Part shown: in pieces, positions 32,807-42,065 of the stretch | How the letters are laid out: each line of letters starts with the position of its first letter | Position numbering within the stretch: position 1 is the first letter of the stretch | From: an uncultured Lachnospiraceae bacterium | GTDB lineage: Bacteria; Bacillota; Clostridia; Lachnospirales; Lachnospiraceae | Direction of reading: 5' to 3' | DNA length: 64,000 nt | Assembly (NCBI GenBank): GCA_944376125.1 | Contig: CALWBQ010000026.1 | Location: 1-64,000 of the forward strand | Program-made: the position numbers and the translations under genes | The notes under the pieces: model-generated | Database searches by the model: none | The model's input: the letters and a program-made list of their open reading frames with translations, nothing else | What the model was told of the DNA's origin: nothing

Positions 32807-33864
32807 GCAGACCTGCATTGACTCCAGACATGGAGTACATTGTAACGATATTAGAGAAGATTATAAACATTCCAAGCCCCAGCGGATTTACCGGGAAGGT
32901 GATGGAGGCCATCAAGGCGGAGGCAGAAGGGTTTGGATTTCAGGCTGAATACTCTGCCAAAGGCGGGCTGATCATTACTGTCCCGGCAGAGAAAGAAGCT
33001 GGCAAGGAAATGAGAGGAGTTCTGGGCATCTCGGCCCACGCCGACACCCTGGGCGGGATGGTTCGTTCTATCACATCATCGGGAATGATCAAGTTTGTCC
33101 CGGTGGGCGGTTTTATGATGGAGAGCATAGAGGGGATGTACTGTAAAATACACACCCGCAAAGGCCATGTCTACACTGGCACAATTCTGACGTCAGAGCC
33201 TTCTGTCCACACCTATGATGATGCCAGGACTCTGGAGCGGAAGGCCAAAAATATGGAGATCCGGCTGGATGAGCAGGTAAAGGGTCCCGAGGATGCAGCG
33301 GCTCTGGGGATCCGGCCTGGGGATTATATCAGCTTTGATCCTATGTTTGTTTTTACGGACAGCGGTTTTATCAAATCCCGCCATCTGGACGACAAGGCGT
33401 CTGTAGCGGTTCTGTTGGGCTTCCTGCGGTATTTAAAGGAGAGCGGGAAGCGGCCGGAGAGAACGGTAAAGCTGTGCATCAGCAATTATGAGGAGGTAGG
33501 CCACGGGGCATCCTGGATACCAGAAGACATCGAGGAATTTCTGGCAGTCGATATGGGTGCGCTGGGGGATGATCTGAGCGGGGATGAGTACAAGGTCTCC
33601 ATCTGCGCACTGGATTCTTCCGGCCCGTATGACTATGAGATGACCAGCCGGCTGATCTCTATTGCGGAGGAGAGAAACATCGGATTTGCAGTAGACATTT
33701 TTCCACATTACGGATCTGACGGCACGGCGGCTCTGCGGGGCGGCAACAATATCCGCTGTGCTCTCATTGGTCAGGGGGTTCATGCTTCCCATGGGACGGA
33801 GAGAACTCATGTCAAGGGGCTGGAACAGACCTTTGAACTGCTGAAAGGCTTTGTTGGAGTCTAA
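32803..33864 (+). CDS. M42 family metallopeptidase inside the glycan operon
   Basis: A 353-residue dinuclear-metal aminopeptidase of the M42 group. Metal and catalytic residues are in SAHADTLGGMV, SRHLDDKASVA, SNYEEVGHGAS, AVDMGALGDD and the late HASHGTERTH. GTG start, overlapping the glycosyltransferase stop, with AGGAGG upstream, so it is translated with the glycan genes. It is unexpected here. A cytoplasmic peptidase may be a passenger, or it may act on a peptide- or amide-linked sugar intermediate. Confidence 0.88.
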   Translation: MSRPALTPDMEYIVTILEKIINIPSPSGFTGKVMEAIKAEAEGFGFQAEYSAKGGLIITVPAEKEAGKEMRGVLGISAHADTLGGMVRSITSSGMIKFVPVGGFMMESIEGMYCKIHTRKGHVYTGTILTSEPSVHTYDDARTLERKAKNMEIRLDEQVKGPEDAAALGIRPGDYISFDPMFVFTDSGFIKSRHLDDKASVAVLLGFLRYLKESGKRPERTVKLCISNYEEVGHGASWIPEDIEEFLAVDMGALGDDLSGDEYKVSICALDSSGPYDYEMTSRLISIAEERNIGFAVDIFPHYGSDGTAALRGGNNIRCALIGQGVHASHGTERTHVKGLEQTFELLKGFVGV

Positions 33865-33881
33865 TAACCAGGAGGAAAGAG

Positions 33882-34589
33882 ATGGAAGCAATATTACTGG
33901 CAGGAGGGCTGGGCACCAGACTCCGCAGTGTGGTCAGCGACAGGCCGAAGCCCATGGCTCTAATTGAGGGCCGTCCCTTTATGGAGTACGTGGTTCACGA
34001 GCTGACTAAGAGCGGCATTGATAAGATTGTCTTTGCTGTAGGCTATAAGGGATCTATGGTGGAGGATTATTTTGGGGATGGAACTGCTTTTGGCGTACAA
34101 GTCTCCTACGCATACGAGGAGACTCTCCTGGGAACAGCCGGAGCCATCCGCAATGCGGGAAAGCTGATCCAGGAGGACCGGGTTTACGTCCTCAATGCTG
34201 ATACGTTTTATCAGATCCAATACAGCCGGCTGGAGAGCCTTCTGGATGAGAAGTGTCTGGACATGGCGCTGGTCCTCAGGAAGGTTCCGGATATCTCCAG
34301 ATACGGGGAAGCCGTGCTGACAGACGGAATGCTGACTGGCTTTAATGAAAAGACGCCCCAGGAGCGCCCGGGGACGATCAATGGAGGAATCTACCTGCTG
34401 AAAAAAAGCCTGATTGAAGAAATTCCGGAGGGGAAAGTTTCCTTGGAGAACGAGATGATTCCCAGGTGGATGAAAGAAGGAAAACGTCTGGGAGGAATTG
34501 TCAATGACGGGTATTTTATCGATATCGGGATCCCAGAGGCTTATTTCCAGTTCCAGGAGGATGTAAAGAAAGGAGCAGTTGTATGGTAA
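33882..34589 (+). CDS. hddC: D-glycero-alpha-D-manno-heptose 1-phosphate guanylyltransferase
   Basis: A 235-residue nucleotidyltransferase. ILLAGGLGTRLRS is the NTP loop, followed by DRPKPMALI, VFAVGYKG, LLGTAGAI, VLNADTF and the metal-binding FIDIGIPEAY. Alone it could be any sugar-nucleotide pyrophosphorylase, but its position directly before hddA, gmhB and gmhA identifies it as the last enzyme of GDP-heptose synthesis. Its last seven bases overlap hddA. Confidence 0.87.
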   Translation: MEAILLAGGLGTRLRSVVSDRPKPMALIEGRPFMEYVVHELTKSGIDKIVFAVGYKGSMVEDYFGDGTAFGVQVSYAYEETLLGTAGAIRNAGKLIQEDRVYVLNADTFYQIQYSRLESLLDEKCLDMALVLRKVPDISRYGEAVLTDGMLTGFNEKTPQERPGTINGGIYLLKKSLIEEIPEGKVSLENEMIPRWMKEGKRLGGIVNDGYFIDIGIPEAYFQFQEDVKKGAVVW

Positions 34590-35653
34590 TCAGAGGAAGA
34601 GCGCCCCTTCGGGTCAGCTTCGCAGGGGGCGGTACAGATGTGGCTCCTTTCTGCGATGAGCAGGGCGGGGCGATCATCGGAAGCACGATCAATAAATATG
34701 CGTACTGTTCCATTGTCCCAAGGGATGATGAGGAGATTGTGGCCCATTCCCTGGATTTTGATACAACCGTGAAATATAATACAAAAGAAAATTATGTCTA
34801 TGACGGCCGGCTGGATCTGGTGACGGCCGCCCTGAAGGCTATGGATATCCGCCAGGGATGTGAGGTCTATCTCCAGTGTGACGCGCCTCCGGGGTCTGGG
34901 CTTGGAACCTCCTCTACAGTCATGGTAGCTCTTTTGACAGCCATGGCCCGCTGGAAGGGCGTGGAGTTGGACAATTACGCCATGGCAGATCTGGCTTACC
35001 AGGTAGAGAGGATCGATCTGAAGATCGATGGAGGCTATCAGGATCAGTATGCGGCTACCTTTGGAGGATTTAATTTTATTGAATTTCACGGAAGGAATAA
35101 TGTGGTAGTCAATCCTCTGAGAATTAAAAAAGATATTATCCATGAACTTCAGTACAATCTGCTTTTGTGCTATACAGGAAATATCCATGTGTCTGCCAAT
35201 ATCATCAAAGACCAGGTGAAAAATTACGAAAAAAAGGATGCCTTTGACGCTATGTGCGAAGTCAAAGCCTTGGCCTATGCGGCTAAGGATGAGCTGCTCA
35301 AGGGAAATCTTTACAGCTTTGGAAAGCTCTTGGACTATGGTTGGGAGAGCAAAAAGCGTATGAGCAGCAAGATTACCAACCCTCAGATTGACATGCTGTA
35401 TGAGGAAGCCAAAAAATCCGGGGCTCTGGGAGGAAAGCTGCTGGGAGCCGGAGGCGGCGGATATCTGCTGATCTTCTGCCCCTACAATGTGAGACATAAA
35501 GTGGCAGCCCGGCTGGAGGCGGCCGGCGGCCAGATCGCTGACTGGAACTTTGAATTGAGAGGTGCCCAGAGCTGGATTGCAGATGAAAACCGCTGGAGCT
35601 ACGATTCGGTTAAGGTTCATCTTCCTAACGGAGACTATCAGTTTCCGCTTTAA
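34583..35653 (+). CDS. hddA: D-glycero-alpha-D-manno-heptose 7-phosphate kinase (GHMP family)
   Basis: A 356-residue GHMP kinase. The N-terminal motif is GRAPLRVSFAGGGTDVAPF, the ATP loop DAPPGSGLGTSSTVMVAL, and the C-terminal motif KLLGAGGGGYLLIFC. This matches HddA, which phosphorylates heptose 7-phosphate at C1 in the alpha configuration. It lies between hddC and gmhB, as in the GDP-heptose pathway known from Aneurinibacillus S-layer glycan. Confidence 0.9.
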   Translation: MVIRGRAPLRVSFAGGGTDVAPFCDEQGGAIIGSTINKYAYCSIVPRDDEEIVAHSLDFDTTVKYNTKENYVYDGRLDLVTAALKAMDIRQGCEVYLQCDAPPGSGLGTSSTVMVALLTAMARWKGVELDNYAMADLAYQVERIDLKIDGGYQDQYAATFGGFNFIEFHGRNNVVVNPLRIKKDIIHELQYNLLLCYTGNIHVSANIIKDQVKNYEKKDAFDAMCEVKALAYAAKDELLKGNLYSFGKLLDYGWESKKRMSSKITNPQIDMLYEEAKKSGALGGKLLGAGGGGYLLIFCPYNVRHKVAARLEAAGGQIADWNFELRGAQSWIADENRWSYDSVKVHLPNGDYQFPL

Positions 35654-35673
35654 TGGACAAAGGAGGTTTCTTG

Positions 35674-36324
35674 ATGGAAGACGTTCAGAAGCCGGAAGAG
35701 AGAAATTCCGGAAATTTTGGCGGCAGAAGGGGAACCGGGCGAGTCATTTTTCTGGACCGAGACGGCACGGTAAATGAAGAGACTCACTATCTGCACCGGC
35801 CTGAAGAGGTACGTCTGCTCCCTGGGGCCGCGGAGGGAATCAAAAGATGGAATGACAGCGGCTTCCAGGTGGTGGTTATCAGCAATCAGGCGGGGATTGG
35901 CCGCGGATACTATACAGAAAAAGATTTTTGGGCAGTCAATGAGAGGCTGAACCAGCTTTTGGGAGAAAAGGGAGCACATATTGATGGCTTCTACTTCTGC
36001 CCCCACCATCCCAAGGCGGGCATAGGGGAATACCGGAGAGCCTGCCGCTGCCGCAAGCCAGGTATTGGGATGTTTGAGGACGCAGAGAAAACCTTTGCCG
36101 TGGATAAAGCTCATTCCTATATGATAGGGGATAAGCGGATCGACACACAGGCGGGCCATAATTTTGGCCTCCGCTCGGTTTTGGTAGCTACCGGATACGG
36201 ACAGGAGGAAGCAGAACAGGCCCAGAAGGAAGAAAATCAAAAAAAGGATTATGACTTTTATGCGGCATCGCTAGAGGAAGCCGCAGACTGGATCCTCAGG
36301 GAGGAATATAAATGGAACCTATGA
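35674..36324 (+). CDS. gmhB: D-glycero-D-manno-heptose 1,7-bisphosphate 7-phosphatase
   Basis: A 216-residue HAD-superfamily (IIIA) phosphatase. VIFLDRDGTVNEETHY carries the nucleophile Asp, VVISNQAGIGRGYY is motif II, and FYFCPHHP together with ACRCRKPGIGMF supplies the zinc ligands that mark GmhB. MIGDKRIDTQAG is motif IV. The start was set at the ATG eight bases after AAAGGAGG; an ATG overlapping the hddA stop is seven codons earlier. It overlaps gmhA by 13 bases. Confidence 0.9.
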   Translation: MEDVQKPEERNSGNFGGRRGTGRVIFLDRDGTVNEETHYLHRPEEVRLLPGAAEGIKRWNDSGFQVVVISNQAGIGRGYYTEKDFWAVNERLNQLLGEKGAHIDGFYFCPHHPKAGIGEYRRACRCRKPGIGMFEDAEKTFAVDKAHSYMIGDKRIDTQAGHNFGLRSVLVATGYGQEEAEQAQKEENQKKDYDFYAASLEEAADWILREEYKWNL

Positions 36325-36983
36325 GATATTTAGAAATGTTGGAAGAGCGCTATCCGGTTCTGGGGAAGATAGTTCCGCAGATCCGGCAGGCTTATGAATT
36401 GTTGGAAGAGTGCTATGCCGGAGGAAATAAGCTGCTGGTGGCAGGAAATGGCGGGAGCTGTGCAGATTCGGAACATATCGTAGGAGAATTGATGAAGGGC
36501 TTTGTGAAGAGGCGGGAAGTGTCTCAGGAGGATGCGGTGCTTCTGAGAAAAGCAGGAAGATTTCTGTCAGAGACAGCCGATATCCCGGAAAACTTGGGGG
36601 AGGAGCTGGCCTGCTGTCTCCAGGAGGGGCTGCCGGCCATTGCGCTGACAGGCCACAACGGCCTGTCCACCGCCTTTCTAAATGATGTCAATGGCGAGAT
36701 GATCTATGCACAGCAGCTCTGGGGATATGGAGAGGCGGGGGATGTGTTCCTCGGAATCTCTACATCTGGAAACTCGAAAAATATTCTCTATGCTTTGGTA
36801 GCAGCCAAGGCGAAGGGTATGAAAACCATCGGTCTGACTGGACGGGACGGCGGGAAGATGGCTGGATTTGCAGATGTCTCAATCATCGTACCGGAAGATG
36901 AGACCTACAAGATCCAGGAACTGCACCTTCCGGTTTACCATGCCCTGTGCCTGATGCTGGAGGAACGGTTTTTCATGTCATAG
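36312..36983 (+). CDS. gmhA: Sedoheptulose 7-phosphate isomerase
   Basis: A 223-residue SIS-domain enzyme for the first step of heptose synthesis. VAGNGGSCADSEHIVGELMKGF holds the substrate loop and the active-site Glu, GISTSGNSKNIL the phosphate-binding Ser/Thr, and QELHLPVYHALC the catalytic His. It is about 30 residues longer than the E. coli protein, mainly in the middle. With the three genes before it the set is complete for GDP-D-glycero-alpha-D-manno-heptose. Confidence 0.92.
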   Translation: MEPMRYLEMLEERYPVLGKIVPQIRQAYELLEECYAGGNKLLVAGNGGSCADSEHIVGELMKGFVKRREVSQEDAVLLRKAGRFLSETADIPENLGEELACCLQEGLPAIALTGHNGLSTAFLNDVNGEMIYAQQLWGYGEAGDVFLGISTSGNSKNILYALVAAKAKGMKTIGLTGRDGGKMAGFADVSIIVPEDETYKIQELHLPVYHALCLMLEERFFMS

Positions 36984-37011
36984 GAAACGAAGAGTGAGGA
37001 AATAGGAACGA

Positions 37012-37797
37012 ATGAAGAAGCATGTATTTGCGATTTGTGCTTATAAGGATTCCCCTTATCTGGAAGCGTGCATCCGCTCGCTAAAGCAGCAGACGGTTCC
37101 GGCAGATGTAATCCTGTGCACATCTACGCCCAGCAGCTATATTGATATGCTGGCAGAGAGCTGGGATATTCCGGTCTTCGTGCGGAAGGGCCCCAGCGAT
37201 ATCAGGGATGACTGGGAATTTGCCTATCATATGGCGGACGGTGATCTGGTGACGATCGCGCATCAGGACGATATGTATCACAGACGCTATAAAGAGATTC
37301 TTCTGAGCAAAGCCGAAAAATATCCGGATATGACTCTCTTTGCTGCGGATTACGTTTTGGTCAGGGATCACGATCTGGTTATGAGGGATAAAGTGAGACT
37401 GGTGAAAAAGCTGCTCCGCATTCCCCTGAGGGTTCCGGCTCTCAACAGTGCCGGGCTGGTGAAAAAGGCGGCGCTGATGTTTGGAAACCCCATATGCTGT
37501 CCCTCCTGCACGTACCGCAAAGAATTGCTGGGAGAACCGCTGTTTGAATCTCAATATAAATATGCTCTGGACTGGGATACTCTTCTCCGCCTGGCGCTCT
37601 GGGAGGGGCGGTTTATCTGCGAGGAAAAACCTCTGCTGTATTACCGGATCCATGAGGGAAATGCAACTAAGGCATGCATGAAAGATCACAGGCGGGAGGC
37701 CGAGGAGCGGGCGATGTTTGGCCGGTTCTGGCCGGATCCGGCGGTGAACCTGATTATGAAATTCTACCAGAAAGCGTATCAATCCTATGAAGACTAA
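37012..37797 (+). CDS. Family 2-like glycosyltransferase
   Basis: A 261-residue GT-A type transferase. The N-terminal segment FAICAYKDSPYLEACIRSLKQQ is the usual GT2 opening, HQDDMYH is the metal-binding DxD-like site, and YALDWDTLLRLAL resembles the ED acceptor-side motif. CCPSCTYRKELL is an unusual Cys-rich stretch. No membrane segment. It overlaps the next gene by 11 bases. Donor and acceptor are unknown; a heptosyltransferase role is possible from context only. Confidence 0.85.
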   Translation: MKKHVFAICAYKDSPYLEACIRSLKQQTVPADVILCTSTPSSYIDMLAESWDIPVFVRKGPSDIRDDWEFAYHMADGDLVTIAHQDDMYHRRYKEILLSKAEKYPDMTLFAADYVLVRDHDLVMRDKVRLVKKLLRIPLRVPALNSAGLVKKAALMFGNPICCPSCTYRKELLGEPLFESQYKYALDWDTLLRLALWEGRFICEEKPLLYYRIHEGNATKACMKDHRREAEERAMFGRFWPDPAVNLIMKFYQKAYQSYED

Positions 37798-40093
37798 GGA
37801 AACAGGAAAACAACTTGTCCTCTGCCTGACAGCGCTCCTGGTTCTGGGGGCGGGGATTGGCCTTCTCTTTTGGGACGGACCGCTGGGACGGACCTTTGCT
37901 GTCAACGGAAATGGGGCTGCGGCCCTGGAGCTGGCTCTGATATTTGCCTGGCTGGCGGTATCGCTGTGCGTGGTTAGGAATCGCAGGCTGTCTGCGGCAT
38001 TCACTCTTCTGGGGTGCGGGGCTGTGGCCTGGTGTCACATGGCGCTGATTCCCCTGCTCATCTCCGGGGCTTACGGTGCGTTTTTGATCCTTTTGGGGCG
38101 GCGGGCCTTAGAGATCGGCGGCGTGTCTGACTCTGACCTGGAATACTGGGGCTGGCCAGCCTGGGCCGTCATGGGATCTGCCGTCTGGATCTGCCTGGTG
38201 TGCCTGGTATCCGCCTTTGGATTCGGCGGGACCAGCCTGTGGCGGGGGATGGCCGGAGGTCTGGCTGTCTGCGTGGCTGCCTGGGAAGGGCTGGATTTCA
38301 GAAAAGGCCGGAGAAGGCTTTCTTCTGCTGCGGGGGAAAGAAAGCTGACCTGGCAGAAGGGGCTGATCCTGGCGGTGATTTTAACCAGTTTTCTTCTGCA
38401 GGCAGCCAGGATGAATATAGCTCTGGACTATGATTCCCTCCATTATGGTCTGCGGTCACCCTATATCTTGGACAATGGAAATGGAATCTATGAAAATCTG
38501 GGAAATATTAATGTGGTCTACACGTACGCCAAAGGGCTGGAGATTCTGGCACTGCCCCTTTCCGGGACAGCGACTTACGGCTTTGTTCTCAGCTTCAATA
38601 TCTGGGTCACAGCGGCCGCAGCCGCTTTAGTTTTCAGGATTGGAAAACGCCTGGGAGGGGCTGAATGCGGCTGGCTGTCTGCTGGAATGGTGTCCCTGAT
38701 TCCTGGAATTATGAATATGGCGGTTACTGCCAAAACAGATTCGATTACGCTGCTATTTCAGATGATTATGGTGGACGGCATATTAGGAGGTCTGGAGAGC
38801 GGAGGAGATCACGAATCCCGGGGAGAGCAGCAGAGGCGGAGGACAGGATGGCTCACGGTTATAGCGGGGGCCTGCATGGTCAGCTATACATTTAAACCAA
38901 CGGCGATGGTGTTTTCTACCGTGCTGGCAGCAGCGGCAGTTTTCTGCCTTTTCCGCGGGAAGCCGGTCTTTGGGAAAGGGATGATCCGGCTTTTGACAGT
39001 TCCCGCTTTGGCGTGGATCGGAGTGTGGGCACGGACGTATCTCCTGACAGGCGTGCCGTCCACATCGGTTTTTACCAGCATTTGGGAACGCCTGGGCTTT
39101 CAGGTTCGATGGCCATTTGCTTTCAGCGCGATCCCCAATGAGGGAATATCCCTGGGATTGCTGGGCGGCCTGGCCCATCTGGGAGGGCGGCTGCTGAAGA
39201 TGATGGTTGCCCCACTGGGAGAGGACATGGATCACGTTATCATTGCCTGGGGGACTGGGCTGGTTCTATTATGCATGCTTGCAGTGCTCCTGTTTGGAAA
39301 ACAGGCGGCGGAGCAGGGAAATGACGAAAAACGGCGGCAGAGGAAGGCTCTGTATCTGATCCTGGCTGCGGTGACAGCCCTGAGTATTGTCAGCATTTAT
39401 CTGCTGTGGCAGGTGGATGGAAATTATTTTATGCTGCTGTACGCCTTGGCAGTTCTGGGCGGGAGTGTGGCGCTGACTGCAGGGAGAAAGAGAGACTGCA
39501 GCAAATCTGAGAGCAGGATGAGCCGGAAGCTGTCCGGATGGACAAGGGGGTTGGCGGTGCTGCTGGCAGTGTTTCAGATGGCTGTGATGCTTTTGACTAG
39601 CTGGGCCGGAGGAGTCGGATTTACGCCGGTTCGTCTGATTCACAAAGGCTATTACAATCATCGGGCTGAGGCGAGGGCTTTCGCTGAGGAAGAGGGGCGG
39701 GGCCAGATTTGGGATTTCCTCTCAGCAGATCCCACGGCCAGAGTGATCGCTTTCGGGGATCATCCGGCGTGCCTGAATTTTGCCTGCAATGTCCAGTCTT
39801 ACTATGACGTAACTGGAAGCGGCGGAAATGTGGTTCTGGTTAAGACCCTGGACAATTTTAAGGAGTTCCTTCAGTATGCCGGGATTCAGTATCTTTATGG
39901 GGAGGCCGGTCACTTGGAAAGAGGAACCCGGGAATGGGATGTACTCCGTTATCTGGTAGAGGATGGGAGCTTGACAGATATTCGGTATGAAAACGGCAAT
40001 ATGGTAGGCCGTGTTGAACTGAGCGGCGGCAGCGATGAAGAAAAGACGGCTGCCCAGGCGGAGGAATTTTACAGAAATATGATCCTCCGCTGA
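37787..40093 (+). CDS. Polytopic membrane glycosyltransferase (GT-C-like), first of three
   Basis: A 768-residue protein with about twelve or more membrane helices and a soluble C-terminal domain of roughly 150 residues. The motif ALDYDSLHYGLRSPYI at about residues 212-227 resembles the acidic extracytoplasmic loop of GT-C enzymes such as those of the ArnT/PMT type. Such enzymes use lipid-linked sugars outside the cell. I cannot name the family. A charged run of Glu, Ser and Arg (about 330-350) is a cytoplasmic loop. Confidence 0.7.
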   Translation: MKTKETGKQLVLCLTALLVLGAGIGLLFWDGPLGRTFAVNGNGAAALELALIFAWLAVSLCVVRNRRLSAAFTLLGCGAVAWCHMALIPLLISGAYGAFLILLGRRALEIGGVSDSDLEYWGWPAWAVMGSAVWICLVCLVSAFGFGGTSLWRGMAGGLAVCVAAWEGLDFRKGRRRLSSAAGERKLTWQKGLILAVILTSFLLQAARMNIALDYDSLHYGLRSPYILDNGNGIYENLGNINVVYTYAKGLEILALPLSGTATYGFVLSFNIWVTAAAAALVFRIGKRLGGAECGWLSAGMVSLIPGIMNMAVTAKTDSITLLFQMIMVDGILGGLESGGDHESRGEQQRRRTGWLTVIAGACMVSYTFKPTAMVFSTVLAAAAVFCLFRGKPVFGKGMIRLLTVPALAWIGVWARTYLLTGVPSTSVFTSIWERLGFQVRWPFAFSAIPNEGISLGLLGGLAHLGGRLLKMMVAPLGEDMDHVIIAWGTGLVLLCMLAVLLFGKQAAEQGNDEKRRQRKALYLILAAVTALSIVSIYLLWQVDGNYFMLLYALAVLGGSVALTAGRKRDCSKSESRMSRKLSGWTRGLAVLLAVFQMAVMLLTSWAGGVGFTPVRLIHKGYYNHRAEARAFAEEEGRGQIWDFLSADPTARVIAFGDHPACLNFACNVQSYYDVTGSGGNVVLVKTLDNFKEFLQYAGIQYLYGEAGHLERGTREWDVLRYLVEDGSLTDIRYENGNMVGRVELSGGSDEEKTAAQAEEFYRNMILR

Positions 40094-40118
40094 TGCTGCC
40101 TGCAGAAAGGGAAACAGT

Positions 40119-42005
40119 ATGGAACAAAAGAAATGCCTGGAACTAAAGAACAGATGGAAAGATGATGCTATTGCGGTTCTGCTTCTGGGAGCCTTTGCTT
40201 TTTTTATCAACCGGGGGATCGAGATAAAGGGCCTTTACATGGATGATCTTTATCTGTGGTCCTGCTACGGGGAGCAGTCTTTTTGGGAGTTTAACTTTCC
40301 GGTAGGAAGCACCCGGTTCCGTTTCCTGTATTATCTGATGGCATGGGTGGAGCTGGCTCTTGTGGGAAACCGGGTGACCTGGTTTGTGCCCATCAATATT
40401 GTTTTGAATATTCTGGTGGCTGCACAGGTTTACTGGTTTGGAAAAAAACTGGCGAAAGGGCCGTTTTTTGGATTTTTGTCCGGGGTGCTGTATTTGCTTT
40501 CCAGGATGGCTTACTATCAGATCGGCCAGGTTTATGGGCTGATGGAGACGGCGGCCACATCGCTGGCCCTGGGAATCCTGATTCTTTTGTACCAGGAGCT
40601 GAATGGAGAGGGAAAAAAGACGGGATTTTACTGGGCCTGCGGCTTGTATTTTGCAGTCTGCTTTGTCCATGAGCGGTATTTGGCCCTTCTTCCCCTGTTC
40701 TATCTGACCCTGCTGCTGGGCTGGAAGAAAGAAAGCCGCCCAGACTGGAAAAAATGGCTGGCACCGCTGATTTCTTTTGGCGTGGTTATGGCTATCCGGG
40801 CTGCAGCTATCGGTTCTGTGCTTCCGGCAGGAACCGGCGGGACAGAGGTGGCAGATACCTTTTCGATGAAAGAGGCCGTGGGATATGCTGTCAGCCAGGT
40901 CGCCTATATTTTTGGAATCAATGCAGGGCCGGAACATCTAAATGGAATGGCCTGGTCAGATTCTCCCCGCTGGATCCAGCTGCTGGTATATCTGGCTGAC
41001 CTGGTGCTTCTCGTATTTACAGCGTCCTTCTTTATCAGACTGATTCTGAACTGGAAGACGGCTCTGAAGCATATCAAAAACAGTGCCCTTTTTTTAGCGT
41101 TTATTGCCTTGTGTATTGGGGCTTCCAGCGTGACGGTGAGAGTGGAGATGCGGTGGATCTATGTTTCCTATACCGCTGCCCTAATGTTTCTATGCTATAT
41201 GTGCGGAGCACTCCAGGAGCTGCCGTCAGGGTTTGCCAAAAAGACAGAAGGAAAACTGCAGGCCAGACTCCGGGATAACCGGAAGAAAATCTACGCTTTT
41301 GCATGCGGGGCGGGATTCTGTCTGTATCTGTTTTTGATGTTCCCTGTGGAGAGCTTTTACCGGGGTCAGTATCCGAATCTTTACTTTTGGCCCAATCAGC
41401 TTCGCTATAATTCCCTGGCTGAGGAGACGTATGAGAAATACGGAGATGAGATGTTCGGCAAGACCATTTATATTGTGGGAAATACCTATGAGATGAGCCG
41501 CTTTACTGCCGACACATTTTTCAAAGTGTTTGATCAGGAGAGAAAGGCGGAGGGAACTCAGGTAGTCTTTATCGACAGTATCTTGGATGTGGGCCAGGTG
41601 ACAGACGATATGCTGATGATCCGGGAGGAGCCGGAACACAACAAATTTCAGGATATTACTGGAGCGGTGAGAAGCCTAAAATGTGAGATTATAGACGGGT
41701 ATTACCGGGATGGCTGGATGGACGAGGAGGCCAGCATTCGGGTGATGGCCGGAAAAGATGGAACGATCCACCTGAAATTTATGTTCCCAGGGGTTTTAAA
41801 CGGCGGCGAGGTGACCGCCATATACCGAAATGGAGAGCTGGAGGCAGAGATCCCTGTAACAGAGAGTGTCTACTGCCAGGACATTCCGGCAGAGCCTTAC
41901 CAGATTGTAGAACTTGAATTTAAAAATAATTTTTATATGCAGAACGCTCAAGAGCAGCGAGGGAAAAAGAGGCTGGCTGTGCTGATGGAAATTACGGCCG
42001 ACTGA
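40119..42005 (+). CDS. Polytopic membrane protein (GT-C-like), second of three
   Basis: A 628-residue protein with about ten to twelve helices and a C-terminal soluble part of about 180 residues. GLYMDDLYLWSCYG near residues 38-51 places two Asp just after the first helix, the position of the catalytic acid in GT-C enzymes. CFVHERYLALLP and RVEMRWIYVSY lie at later helix ends. The C-terminal region has a beta-rich stretch (GTIHLKFMFPGVLNGGEVTA) that may bind carbohydrate. GAAAGGGAAACAGT precedes the start. Confidence 0.7.
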   Translation: MEQKKCLELKNRWKDDAIAVLLLGAFAFFINRGIEIKGLYMDDLYLWSCYGEQSFWEFNFPVGSTRFRFLYYLMAWVELALVGNRVTWFVPINIVLNILVAAQVYWFGKKLAKGPFFGFLSGVLYLLSRMAYYQIGQVYGLMETAATSLALGILILLYQELNGEGKKTGFYWACGLYFAVCFVHERYLALLPLFYLTLLLGWKKESRPDWKKWLAPLISFGVVMAIRAAAIGSVLPAGTGGTEVADTFSMKEAVGYAVSQVAYIFGINAGPEHLNGMAWSDSPRWIQLLVYLADLVLLVFTASFFIRLILNWKTALKHIKNSALFLAFIALCIGASSVTVRVEMRWIYVSYTAALMFLCYMCGALQELPSGFAKKTEGKLQARLRDNRKKIYAFACGAGFCLYLFLMFPVESFYRGQYPNLYFWPNQLRYNSLAEETYEKYGDEMFGKTIYIVGNTYEMSRFTADTFFKVFDQERKAEGTQVVFIDSILDVGQVTDDMLMIREEPEHNKFQDITGAVRSLKCEIIDGYYRDGWMDEEASIRVMAGKDGTIHLKFMFPGVLNGGEVTAIYRNGELEAEIPVTESVYCQDIPAEPYQIVELEFKNNFYMQNAQEQRGKKRLAVLMEITAD

Positions 42006-42065
42006 ACTGCGGCCACCCCGTTCTGAATGGTTATATGGTGTACAAATAGGAGGAACTACAGTATA

